Virus record (IMG/VR): IMGVR_UViG_3300024264_000039
Location: 1 to 57,680 of that record
Strand: one strand, 5' to 3'
From: a virus
DNA: 57,680 nucleotides
A program made the translations under genes and the position numbers. Position 1 is the stretch's first letter. The number at the start of each line of letters is the position of its first letter. Below are positions 1-8,286 of this stretch, piece by piece. The notes under the pieces were generated by a model, which was not told the DNA's origin, did no database searches, and was given only the letters and a program-made list of their open reading frames with translations.

Positions 1-126
1 CACCTGATCCATCTTTTCCTCTGTCTTTCCACTCGACATACTCGAGTTTGTAGTAACACGGAATCACTGGGACCCCTTGTTCACCATTGAAGAGTTCACC
101 TGTTACTGAGTTATAAATCATTCCAG
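1..126. repeat. Terminal overlap, left copy (identical to 57554-57679)
   Basis: The first 126 bases match 57554-57679 base for base, and the next base differs (g at 127, a at 57680). The repeat lies inside a protein-coding gene that is complete only when the ends are joined. The simplest reading is an assembly overlap of a circular or circularly permuted genome. A true short terminal repeat is possible but would cut a gene. Confidence 0.9.
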
Positions 127-313
127 GTTCTGCACCTTCAACATACTTACCGTCTCTCTTGTTTACTTCAGGAGATAACTGCCCAAGTATTTTAAGGAAA
201 GGTAATGCAAGATCATCTTGTCCTACCGTTCCAGTTTGCACATTTGCGTCTGCTTCAAACACTACGTTTGTAGCCAACGCATTTTGTTTCTTTATTGTTG
301 GTTCTTTGTTCAT
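1..313 (-). CDS. SSB-like early protein, N-terminal part (continues at 57553 across the join)
   Basis: This is the start of a 260-residue protein when the window is closed into a circle. ATG is at 313, the reading frame runs to base 1, and it continues from 57553 down to the stop at 57084. The N-terminus begins MNKEPTIKKQNALATN. A Shine-Dalgarno-like AAGGAAAT lies in the tail of the preceding gene and only 4 bases separate the two genes. No catalytic motif is visible. Its place directly before the primase, helicase and polymerase genes suggests a replication accessory protein such as a single-strand DNA-binding protein. This role is inferred from position; the family is not recognised with certainty. 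Confidence 0.75.
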   Translation of the reverse strand, partial: MNKEPTIKKQNALATNVVFEADANVQTGTVGQDDLALPFLKILGQLSPEVNKRDGKYVEGAEPGMIYNSVTGELFNGEQGVPVIPCYYKLEYVEWKDRGKDGSG

Positions 314-317
314 GTTT

Positions 318-866
318 CTATTTCCTTGTTATTTTGGTTCTGTTTCCTGCGAACACATTAAATAGATCCGTGGGCATATCATCACCCTTTTCGATACGCT
401 CACGAACCAATGCTTTAAGTGTCATAGGCTCAACCTTTAACTTCTGGGTGGGTTGATATCCATGACCTTGTGCAAGGACAGCATAATCTGCAGCCTTGTT
501 ATCCTCGTTACGACCAAAGGAAACGGTAATCTCATTTTTAATAAGATCCCCTAAGCCATTATTACGAAGCCAGTTAAATGCTTCTTCCTGTTTTGCTTTA
601 GGAATTGAAGCACCATAGACGGGTTTGACTTCTACGCCAGCACCATCTGATAAACTAAATTTTGATATATTCATTTCTGTCATCATCGTAGGTATAACCT
701 CACCAGATAAAACGTCCATATCATTTTTTAGTTTTTTTAATTCTTCTTCTTTTGCAGCGAACTTATCTTCTAAGGTTCTTAATTTAATAACCTGTTCTGA
801 TAGTTCTTTCATGTCATTCGTGTTTGCTAACGAATCGACTTTGTCTTCTTCTAAGTTTATACTCAT
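318..866 (-). CDS. Early coiled-coil protein of unknown function (182 aa)
   Basis: The N-terminal third (about residues 15-55) is rich in Leu, Lys and Glu with coiled-coil spacing, followed by a compact domain with GAGVEVKPVYGASIPK and a C-terminal half with YQPTQKLKVEPMTLK. It is the second gene of the leftward replication block and has its own strong promoter (TTGACA at 925-930 and TATATT at 903-908, minus strand). The ribosome site is GAAAGG. Acidic N-terminus and early position would suit a DNA mimic, host-takeover or replication accessory role, but nothing in the sequence decides this. Confidence 0.85.
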   Translation of the reverse strand: MSINLEEDKVDSLANTNDMKELSEQVIKLRTLEDKFAAKEEELKKLKNDMDVLSGEVIPTMMTEMNISKFSLSDGAGVEVKPVYGASIPKAKQEEAFNWLRNNGLGDLIKNEITVSFGRNEDNKAADYAVLAQGHGYQPTQKLKVEPMTLKALVRERIEKGDDMPTDLFNVFAGNRTKITRK

Positions 867-902
867 GTCTTTTTACCTTTCGTAGTAGTTAATGATGCTG
901 TT

Positions 903-930
903 AATATAATGTCATAATATCCTATGTCAA
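903..930 (-). promoter_or_regulatory. Sigma70-type promoter for 866-318
   Basis: On the minus strand, TTGACA (925-930) and TATATT (903-908) are separated by 16 bases. The spacer starts with the recurrent octamer TAGGATAT (917-924), also found at several other control regions of this genome. Confidence 0.75.
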
Positions 931-932
931 GT

Positions 933-1325
933 TTATTCTTCAATCTTTCCTTGTTCATATAAATTTATTTCTATTGGGTAATAAGTTTTTTCTTGTCTGT
1001 CCCATTTTAGTAAATTAAATTTTCCACCTGTTTTATCTGCCACAATTGAGCAAGCTACCCCTATTATTGCAGGATCACCTGTAAGTAGTAAATAATCAGT
1101 AGGTGTATATTTATCTAATAGTTTTCTTAATTTAAAAATTAAAGGCCCTGGAGATAATATAATTTGTGAATGTTCGGGTAATAAAGTTTTTAATGTACCA
1201 AATTTTTGAGCTCCCATAATATTAAATTTAGGTGTACCTATTTTGGTTCCTGGTAATTCTTGAATAATATATACAACCGGTTGATTGTTGTTTGTTGGTA
1301 TTGTGTTTAATGTTGTTAATCCCAT
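933..1325 (-). CDS. First gene of leftward replication block, unknown function (130 aa)
   Basis: This small alpha/beta protein contains the segment YLLLTGDPAIIGVACSIVA followed by GKFNLLKWDRQEKTYYPIEI near the C-terminus. This looks like a compact Rossmann-like or binding fold without a recognisable active site. It is transcribed leftward from the divergent promoter region at 1335-1376 and is the first gene after it, with AGGAAAG as the ribosome site just upstream of the ATG. First position in the early operon suggests host takeover or early replication; no function can be assigned from sequence alone. Confidence 0.85.
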   Translation of the reverse strand: MGLTTLNTIPTNNNQPVVYIIQELPGTKIGTPKFNIMGAQKFGTLKTLLPEHSQIILSPGPLIFKLRKLLDKYTPTDYLLLTGDPAIIGVACSIVADKTGGKFNLLKWDRQEKTYYPIEINLYEQGKIEE

Positions 1326-1334
1326 ATAACTTTC

Positions 1335-1376
1335 CTATTGACATCTATTATAAGGTTATGGTATCACTGTCAATAG
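1335..1376. promoter_or_regulatory. Overlapping divergent promoters with 9-bp inverted repeat
   Basis: CTATTGACA (1335-1343) and TGTCAATAG (1368-1376) are perfect reverse complements, 24 bases apart, and each contains a TTGACA -35 box pointing inward. Leftward: TTGACA (1368-1373), 15 bases, TATAAT (1347-1352), serving the gene at 1325. Rightward: TTGACA (1338-1343), 18 bases, TATCAC (1362-1367), serving the helicase gene at 1391. The two polymerase footprints overlap, so the promoters should exclude each other. Confidence 0.7.
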
Positions 1377-1390
1377 AAAGAAGAAATATT

Positions 1391-2821
1391 ATGGACTATA
1401 AGTTTAAAACAAAGCCTTATGATCATCAATTATCTGCGTTAAAAAAATCGTGGAACAAAGAAAACTTTGCTTATTTTATGGAAATGGGTACGGGTAAATC
1501 TAAAGTATTAATAGATAATGTATCTATGCTTTATGACAAAGGTAAAATTAATGGACTACTTTTAATAGCACCTAAAGGTGTTTATAAAAACTGGTTCGAC
1601 TCAGAAATACCTACCCATATGGTAGACCACATAGATAAAAAAATGGTGTTGTGGCAAGCCAATATAAATAAAGGTCAACAATTAAAGTTAGATACTTTAT
1701 TTGAAACTGGTGAAGATCTACATATTTTAATTATGAATGTAGATGCTTTCAGTACAGAAAAAGGTGTGGAGTTTGCAGCTAAATTTTTACGTTGTCATAG
1801 AACATTGATGGCTATTGATGAGTCCACAACTATAAAAAATCCTGACGCTAAAAGATCTAGAAATATTTGTTCATTAGGTAGACATGCAAAGTATAGAAGA
1901 ATCTTAACTGGATCTCCTATTACAAAGTCTCCATTAGATTTATATAAACAATGTGAATTTTTAGATGAGGGGTTATTAGATTTTACTTCTTATCTTGCAT
2001 TTAGAACAAGATACGCAATCATGAGTACCATGAGACTACCTACACACAATGCACAGATAGTAGTTGGTTATAAAAATTTAGCTGAACTATCAGAAAAAAT
2101 AACTACGTTTTCAGATCGTGTATTAAAAGAAGATTGTTTAGATCTTCCTGATTACACTTATCAAAAAAGAATTATTCAATTAAGTAAAGAACAACAAAAA
2201 CTTTATGATCAAATGAAACAAGTAGCGCTTGCTCAAATGGATGGTAAATTAATGACTACTTCTACTGCATTAGTGCAGCTAATGAGACTCCAACAAATTA
2301 CTTGTGGTCACTTCAAAGCAGACGATGGTACTTTAAAAATAATTAAGAATGAAAGAATTCCTGCTTTGATGAACATATTAGAAGAAGTAGAAGGTAAAGC
2401 TATTATCTGGGCCCACTGGAGACATGATATAGACTCGATCGTGAAAGCAATTGAGAAAGTATATCCGGGTTCCGTGATGACTTATTATGGATCTACCTCT
2501 ACTGAAGACAGAGCCAAAGCTATTAAAGAAATACAGAACCCAGAATCTAAAGTTAGGTTCTTAGTAGGTACTCCTCAAACGGGTGGTTATGGTATTACAC
2601 TTACTGAAGCTAACGTTATGATTTATTATTCTAATGGTTATGATCTTGAGAAAAGAACACAATCAGAGGCTAGAATAAATCGTATTGGTCAAAAAAGAAA
2701 GATGACTTATATTGATATTATAGCTGAGAAAACTGTAGATGAACGTATTGTAAAAGCATTACGTAAAAAAATAAATATTGCATCTGAAGTTATGGGAGAG
2801 GAGTTAAAAGAATGGATCTAA
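1391..2821 (+). CDS. SNF2/SF2-type DNA helicase (476 aa)
   Basis: ATP-dependent superfamily 2 helicase or DNA translocase of SNF2 type. Visible motifs: MGTGKS Walker A loop at residues 32-37, a DEST (DExx) box near residue 143, the LTGSP motif III shortly after, and a C-terminal helicase lobe ending with QSEARINRIGQK, the SNF2-like motif VI. I place the start at the ATG at 1391, preceded by AGAAAGAAG; an upstream in-frame ATG at 1292 would overlap the divergent gene and promoter. It is one of few rightward genes and overlaps the next one by 10 bases. Likely acts in replication or recombination at phage DNA. Confidence 0.93.
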   Translation: MDYKFKTKPYDHQLSALKKSWNKENFAYFMEMGTGKSKVLIDNVSMLYDKGKINGLLLIAPKGVYKNWFDSEIPTHMVDHIDKKMVLWQANINKGQQLKLDTLFETGEDLHILIMNVDAFSTEKGVEFAAKFLRCHRTLMAIDESTTIKNPDAKRSRNICSLGRHAKYRRILTGSPITKSPLDLYKQCEFLDEGLLDFTSYLAFRTRYAIMSTMRLPTHNAQIVVGYKNLAELSEKITTFSDRVLKEDCLDLPDYTYQKRIIQLSKEQQKLYDQMKQVALAQMDGKLMTTSTALVQLMRLQQITCGHFKADDGTLKIIKNERIPALMNILEEVEGKAIIWAHWRHDIDSIVKAIEKVYPGSVMTYYGSTSTEDRAKAIKEIQNPESKVRFLVGTPQTGGYGITLTEANVMIYYSNGYDLEKRTQSEARINRIGQKRKMTYIDIIAEKTVDERIVKALRKKINIASEVMGEELKEWI

Positions 2822-3015
2822 TTATTTTTAATGATGGTGTATATCAATTAATACCTGTCACAAAAGAAATATTAAATGGAATAGTATTAACTAGTGAGGT
2901 TAGCTGCATAGATCTTTGTAATATATTAAGAGAAAAATTATCTGGTTACACAAATACTTTAAATTTACATATTATGAAGGATGGTAGTGGAAATTTTATT
3001 GGTTGTGTTTGTTAG
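2812..3015 (+). CDS. Small unknown protein downstream of SNF2 helicase (67 aa)
   Basis: The ATG overlaps the helicase stop by 10 bases, so translation is probably coupled. The protein begins MDLIIFNDGVYQLIPVTKE and ends in Cys-Val-Cys; no domain is recognised. It ends tail to tail with the leftward holin-like gene (4-base overlap at 3012-3015), with no room for a separate terminator. Confidence 0.7.
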   Translation: MDLIIFNDGVYQLIPVTKEILNGIVLTSEVSCIDLCNILREKLSGYTNTLNLHIMKDGSGNFIGCVC

Positions 3016-3188
3016 TTCGACATATCCATAAGTAAAGTTATAAGCACTGCACCCATACCACCAACAATCCAATACTCTAATCTTTTAATTCTTTCCTGCA
3101 TTTCTTTTATCTGTTCAAACGTTTGCTTCTGCATAATTCTGCAAAGCTTTTCATGAGACTCTATTTTTTGTAAAGCTGATTTTCTCAT
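3012..3188 (-). CDS. Small coiled-coil/single-TM protein, holin-like (58 aa)
   Basis: The protein starts MRKSALQKIESHEKLC, runs as a charged amphipathic helix (about residues 5-40, pattern EQIKEMQERIKRLEY), then a single hydrophobic segment WIVGGMGAVLITLLM. This layout, a cytoplasmic coiled coil with a C-terminal membrane anchor, is that of XhlA-type haemolysin/holin accessory proteins. Its ATG overlaps the stop of the gene before it (TAATG), so it is the last gene of the tail operon. Role as holin or membrane anchor is inferred from topology. Confidence 0.7.
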   Translation of the reverse strand: MRKSALQKIESHEKLCRIMQKQTFEQIKEMQERIKRLEYWIVGGMGAVLITLLMDMSN

Positions 3189-3883
3189 TAAAAACTACCC
3201 ATTGCATCTGAACCACCTGGTCCCGCTGATCCTGGAGAAGCTTCACCACCTCCAGCAGAACCTATTCCACCATTTCCTCCAAAATAATCTGATGTCCCTA
3301 TGTTTTCAGGTTGTGGACCAAAAGGATTTTCTTTATCCCGTATTGAATCCCTAACTTGATCAAAGGTTAATCCATACGTATCTTGATAAAAATTATTTGC
3401 AGTATCTTGATCTAAACCACGCAATCCTTCTAATGCTGCAGATCTAAAAGAACTAGATCCTGGTTGCATGTAGTTGTCCATAAGACTTACGGTATTGTAT
3501 CCAAATTTATCTTGTTTTCCAGACAGTCCATAACCACCATACATATTTATAAGATTGTCGTCGTAAGGTTTAGAACCAAGATTGTTTGTTAAAAAACCTA
3601 AACCCGGTATACCTGTGGCTAAACTCATTATACCTCCCATAACCGGAGCACCATATTTATTAAAAAAAGATCCAATAGGTTGAGTAAGTCTTTGAAGACC
3701 AGCATAAAAAGGATCTACATTATCACTATAAGGTGTTATGCTTCCTGCATAAGTATCTGATCCAAGGTCCGTGTTGGGAGATACCGTATTAATAGAAGAA
3801 TCATATACTTGTTCTCCTACAGTTCTACCTGGAGCTATTTGTTGTACACCTGACGCTTCTAAAAGTTCTCTTAATGTTATCAT
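3188..3883 (-). CDS. Virion-associated protein, Gly/Ser-rich C-terminus (231 aa)
   Basis: Follows the giant internal virion protein gene by three bases and precedes the holin-like gene. The protein has a middle hydrophobic Gly-rich stretch (GGIMSLATGIPGLGFLTNN) that could insert in a membrane, a Gly/Asp/Asn-rich central part, and a low-complexity Gly/Ser tail. Position and composition suggest an ejected internal virion protein or tail-tip component; no enzymatic motif is seen. Confidence 0.8.
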   Translation of the reverse strand: MITLRELLEASGVQQIAPGRTVGEQVYDSSINTVSPNTDLGSDTYAGSITPYSDNVDPFYAGLQRLTQPIGSFFNKYGAPVMGGIMSLATGIPGLGFLTNNLGSKPYDDNLINMYGGYGLSGKQDKFGYNTVSLMDNYMQPGSSSFRSAALEGLRGLDQDTANNFYQDTYGLTFDQVRDSIRDKENPFGPQPENIGTSDYFGGNGGIGSAGGGEASPGSAGPGGSDAMGSF

Positions 3884-3886
3884 GAT

Positions 3887-6800
3887 TTATCCTAAAGGAA
3901 ACAGTTTATCAAACTTTGCTGCATTTGGTAGCAAATTAAACTGTGTTCCTGCGTTTGTATTGTTTGCAAATAAAGAAGCATTTACTCCTGTTCCAATTTG
4001 AATTGGTGCGGGTAACTCTACATTAGGTAGTTGTGCTATACCGGATACTGGTACTGTTCCTTCAGTAGATACATCAGGTGGGTTCAAAGTAAAATTAATA
4101 AACTCTTCAAAAGATCCCACACCTTCGCCTAGTTCTATCGATTCTAAATCAAATCTTAAATCTTCAAATATATCTAAAGCTTCATCAAATTGTTCTTCAA
4201 CTTCTACTGCTTTTAAAGGATTTTCATCATATAATTTTTCAATTAATCCTGTTAGTCTAGCATCACTTATATTTGGAGCTCTATATTCTCCTTCCATTAA
4301 GGCAGCTAATCGTTTTTTATTTTTTAATCTTGTACCAATTTTATCTTCAATGTCACTTATGTCCGCTCCCATTTCTTCCATGTCTTTAATTACTCTAAAC
4401 ATTCTACTTTGAGCATCATAGTTATCTTTTAAATATTCTGCCATGTAACCTATTCTTCCATTAAGATCTAGGTTAGGACTATAAATATTAGATGAAAATT
4501 TGTTTTGTATGTTGCTTAAATCTTTTGCATATGAAGTTACAATAAAAGGTAAACTGTCCATAGGTTTTGCTTCTTCAACACGAAGTCCTGACATCAACGC
4601 AACTATTTCTGTTGCACTGTCATAAGTAGTTCCATAATCTGTAAAAGTTTCTGTTACTCCCTTCCAAACTCTTCTAGCACTTCTAGAAGCACCTGGCTCT
4701 AGTTGAGCCAATAAATGACCCAATGATGCATCAATAACTTCCATAGCATTATCTTGTTCGTAATAAATAGTTCGACCTTCTTTTGTTTTACCATTTCTAA
4801 TTGTTAAATCTGCTATCGCTCCTGCACCAATTGATTCACTTATAAAAGGATCAAAAAATTCAGTAAAAGCTCCTGGCGTTTCTGTCAATGAATCGTAAAT
4901 TAAAGCATTGTAAACAATCTGACTTACATTTTGATTAGTCAAACTTCCATTTCCAAATGCATTAAGCACTGCATTAATAGGTCTAATCATAGAATCGTAT
5001 GGGTTAGTGTATGAAAAGTTAAAGTATTTAAAATTACCTTTGTCATCAGATTCAGTTAATGGAATTAGTGTTGAGTTTTTTTGATAGCTTGGTGCAACCG
5101 ATCTTTGAAAAGCTTCCATCTTATCTGAAGTAACTCCTGTTATTTTTTCTGCAACTTCTGAAATAATTGCACCTGTTCCACCAAATACTGAAGCAGCTCC
5201 TACTAATCGTCTTGCTCCCATCTGTCTTATAAATGGATTGGTGCTAGTTAATTCTCTTGCACCTATTTCAATTAAGTGTGCACTTGTTCTTAAAATTTCT
5301 GCAGGGAAAGCTACGAAGTTACCCAAAGGTAAGTTTCTAATATTTTTAATTATAGCAGGAACTTTACTGTAAGTGGGAATAGTATTTGTTACTAAATAAG
5401 CAGATATATCTTTTATATCTTTAAACTGTTGTACTAAATTTTCTTTTTGATTTAATAAAGATTGTCTGGTTGCAGGCGTAGCTGTTTTTAAAGCTTCATC
5501 TATTTGAGCAATCTTAGCATTAGATCCTACTAACTCATCCGCTACATCAGTTTGTTTACCAACAGTTCTATACCAATCAATAATATTATCTCTAATAGCT
5601 GCGTCTCCTTTTAATCCTCTAGGGCTCCATTGAAATGCTGTTTTTAATGCATCCTGATAAAAATCATCTGCATAAACTTTCCAAACGTTGTCACCTCCTT
5701 GATACAAATCAAAAGCTTTTTTAACTATTGGAGCTTCCATTAAAGCGGACAAAGTAAACTTACCATCCTTAGCTTTTTGTAAAATAGTTTTAATTTCATT
5801 GACCTCAATGTTTTGGTCTACAACACCTCTAGCTATTCTATCTTCCATTTTCTTAGCGACATCTGCAGCAGAAATATATTTGCCAGGAAAAATATCATCA
5901 GCCATTAATTTAAATGAATCAGTAAGACTTACTCTGCCGCCAATTAATCCACTAGCTAATGCAAAGAATGAAGCTGTTGATACGTTTCTAACTTGAGTCA
6001 TTGGTGAAAATACTGTTTTACCAATTTGGCCTGCAGCTTTAACTGACATTAACGCACTGTATAATGGAATGTCATACATCTTAGTTAAGTATTCTTCTGT
6101 ACCTTTAACAGCATTTGCTATTTCTGGAGTCGTGTATAAACCTCCAGACGTTCCAGCAGGAGTAGTTCCTCCGTCAAACAAAGGACTTTTTAAAAGTTTA
6201 GATTCAACCATGGCTAAATCTTTGTTAAACTCAGAAGTAATTTGTCGTAAATTGTTAGTAGGTATACCTGCTAAACGTGCTTCTTCTAAAGATCTAAAAG
6301 CATAACCATTTTTTAAAGCGCTGTCTGCAAACTTATCAAAAAATTCTTTTTGTTGTACGTTTTTAGCTGTTTGTAAAAATGTATCTGTTACGGCAGCTCT
6401 GTAATCTTTTAAAGGTTCTAAAAAAGCTTTACCTACAACTTCAGCATCTTCTGCATCTAAAACTTTTTTCATTACCGTTTGAAGATCTCCACCTGCTTGA
6501 ATAAGTTTTCCTTCTGAAGTTAGTACACTAACTTCTTTGCCTTTTTTAACTGTTTCTTTAGCAGTGTCTAATAAACTACTTTTATCTTTTATTTTAAAAG
6601 TACCTGCAATTAATCTAAATAAAGATTCTGGATTTCTATTACTTTTAATTAAAGAATTTTTTAAATCCGACATAGTAGAATCTGCTAATAAATCAATAGC
6701 TTCTTTTTGAGTAATATTTTTTTCTTTAATTATTTTTTGAATTAGTTCTGGTTGTTCATTTAAAATTTTAGGAACTGTATTTTTTTTAAAAAACTCTTTA

Positions 6801-8278
6801 GCTCCAGCTACTTTTGCAGGATCAAATTCATAAGCTTTATTTTTCATTACACTAAACACTTGTTTTAAATAAGCGCCACCATTTTCTATAATGGTTGCAC
6901 CAAAACTTTGTATAGCTTCATCTGGATTATTAAATAAAAGTTTACCGTATTTTAAACTAAGATCATTAATTCTAGTTTTTAATTCTTTAGCATTTTTCTG
7001 TGTATTTTTAGGTAGTTGATCAAAAAATTTAAGAGCTTCTGCAGAGTCCTTTAATGTATCTTTGATTCTAGGTGCTTGTATATAATCATATAATAAATCA
7101 TTATTTCTTAAATACATTTGGTCATCAATAGCAGTAATAGGTTGAGGATATTTTAAAGATTTAGTTTTTAAATATTTAGGTAATTCTAATATGTCAGCTC
7201 CTTTAGCTATTTCTTTAAATTGATTATCAATCTGATTCATTATTTTAACCAAACCTTTTTCACTAGCTTGAACAGTATTTTCCCATGCTCTTAAATCTTC
7301 AGCTTGACTGGCAGATATTGGACCATCTGATTTTAATGCATTCTTTGCATTATCTATTTTTTTTAAAAGTTTTTCTTTAAGAGTTGCATTGGCCTCTGTG
7401 CCATAAAATTTCCAAAGTTTAGGATCAGGTAATCCAGAAGCTTTTCTTAACTTAGTAGTAGTGTTATTTAAAAATTCTCCTATACCTCGAGCACCTTTAC
7501 CTACAGCTTCTGTGGCTCCAAGTTTACCAATCGGTTGAAAGACAGCAAAGTTTAAAGGTCTGATGACTACATTCTTTGCAACGGCTGCACCACCTTTTAA
7601 ACCCATTAGTCCATACTTAGCACCTAGTGTTCCAGCAACAGGTAAGGCTGCAGTTAAACCACCACCTAGTACAGTTCCTTCCGCACCAAATTTTAATTTT
7701 TCTTTAAAGTATTCTGCAGCTTTAGCAGAACCTTTTAATTCATCTCCTTTGTAAGCTTCTCCAAAACCTAAAGTTGAACTAAGACTGTTAAGATCTCCAG
7801 GAGTAGATACTGCAAAATCAGTTACTCCACCTAAAGCTCCCCAGTAACCTGCTCTTTTTGCTAGTTCACCACCAGCTCCTAAGTAATCATAAGTATCATC
7901 CGCTCTTCTAAAATTATTTAATTTTACAATTTGACTTGCTTTATTTAATTTTAAAACACCATTAGCAATCTTCGATGCAACACCTAATGGTACACCAAAC
8001 TGTGTTACTACCGAAGTTACATCACCAACAATTGTATCTGTCTCTGGTGTAATGTTATCAAAAAGATTATCGATTGCTGTTATTAAATTTGTATTGGCTA
8101 CAAGATCTATAGGAAGAGCCCCTAGTGAAATTAAACCCTGCACTGCTTGACTAAGACCTTTTGCAATTCCGACTGGAATGTCAGTAAAATAATCTAAAGC
8201 ACCAACTGTTTCAGGTTCAACAGGAGCTTCACTTGATCCAAATAGTGAGTCTGAAAATAAACCTTTGTCCTCGGCCAT
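3887..8278 (-). CDS. Giant internal virion (ejection) protein (1463 aa)
   Basis: Largest gene in the genome. The product is mostly helical, with Lys/Glu-rich segments through residues 300-700 and a long middle and C-terminal helical part. The N-terminal 250 residues include Gly/Ala-rich hydrophobic segments (for example LGAKYGLMGLKGGAAVAKN), typical of ejected proteins that meet the host membrane. No transglycosylase Glu-Ser motif or protease motif was recognised. Last large gene of the structural operon, after two other virion-type proteins; such position and size match the internal core/ejection proteins of podoviruses. Function is inferred from architecture. Confidence 0.88.
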   Translation of the reverse strand: MAEDKGLFSDSLFGSSEAPVEPETVGALDYFTDIPVGIAKGLSQAVQGLISLGALPIDLVANTNLITAIDNLFDNITPETDTIVGDVTSVVTQFGVPLGVASKIANGVLKLNKASQIVKLNNFRRADDTYDYLGAGGELAKRAGYWGALGGVTDFAVSTPGDLNSLSSTLGFGEAYKGDELKGSAKAAEYFKEKLKFGAEGTVLGGGLTAALPVAGTLGAKYGLMGLKGGAAVAKNVVIRPLNFAVFQPIGKLGATEAVGKGARGIGEFLNNTTTKLRKASGLPDPKLWKFYGTEANATLKEKLLKKIDNAKNALKSDGPISASQAEDLRAWENTVQASEKGLVKIMNQIDNQFKEIAKGADILELPKYLKTKSLKYPQPITAIDDQMYLRNNDLLYDYIQAPRIKDTLKDSAEALKFFDQLPKNTQKNAKELKTRINDLSLKYGKLLFNNPDEAIQSFGATIIENGGAYLKQVFSVMKNKAYEFDPAKVAGAKEFFKKNTVPKILNEQPELIQKIIKEKNITQKEAIDLLADSTMSDLKNSLIKSNRNPESLFRLIAGTFKIKDKSSLLDTAKETVKKGKEVSVLTSEGKLIQAGGDLQTVMKKVLDAEDAEVVGKAFLEPLKDYRAAVTDTFLQTAKNVQQKEFFDKFADSALKNGYAFRSLEEARLAGIPTNNLRQITSEFNKDLAMVESKLLKSPLFDGGTTPAGTSGGLYTTPEIANAVKGTEEYLTKMYDIPLYSALMSVKAAGQIGKTVFSPMTQVRNVSTASFFALASGLIGGRVSLTDSFKLMADDIFPGKYISAADVAKKMEDRIARGVVDQNIEVNEIKTILQKAKDGKFTLSALMEAPIVKKAFDLYQGGDNVWKVYADDFYQDALKTAFQWSPRGLKGDAAIRDNIIDWYRTVGKQTDVADELVGSNAKIAQIDEALKTATPATRQSLLNQKENLVQQFKDIKDISAYLVTNTIPTYSKVPAIIKNIRNLPLGNFVAFPAEILRTSAHLIEIGARELTSTNPFIRQMGARRLVGAASVFGGTGAIISEVAEKITGVTSDKMEAFQRSVAPSYQKNSTLIPLTESDDKGNFKYFNFSYTNPYDSMIRPINAVLNAFGNGSLTNQNVSQIVYNALIYDSLTETPGAFTEFFDPFISESIGAGAIADLTIRNGKTKEGRTIYYEQDNAMEVIDASLGHLLAQLEPGASRSARRVWKGVTETFTDYGTTYDSATEIVALMSGLRVEEAKPMDSLPFIVTSYAKDLSNIQNKFSSNIYSPNLDLNGRIGYMAEYLKDNYDAQSRMFRVIKDMEEMGADISDIEDKIGTRLKNKKRLAALMEGEYRAPNISDARLTGLIEKLYDENPLKAVEVEEQFDEALDIFEDLRFDLESIELGEGVGSFEEFINFTLNPPDVSTEGTVPVSGIAQLPNVELPAPIQIGTGVNASLFANNTNAGTQFNLLPNAAKFDKLFPLG

Positions 8279-8286
8279 TGTTTCTC

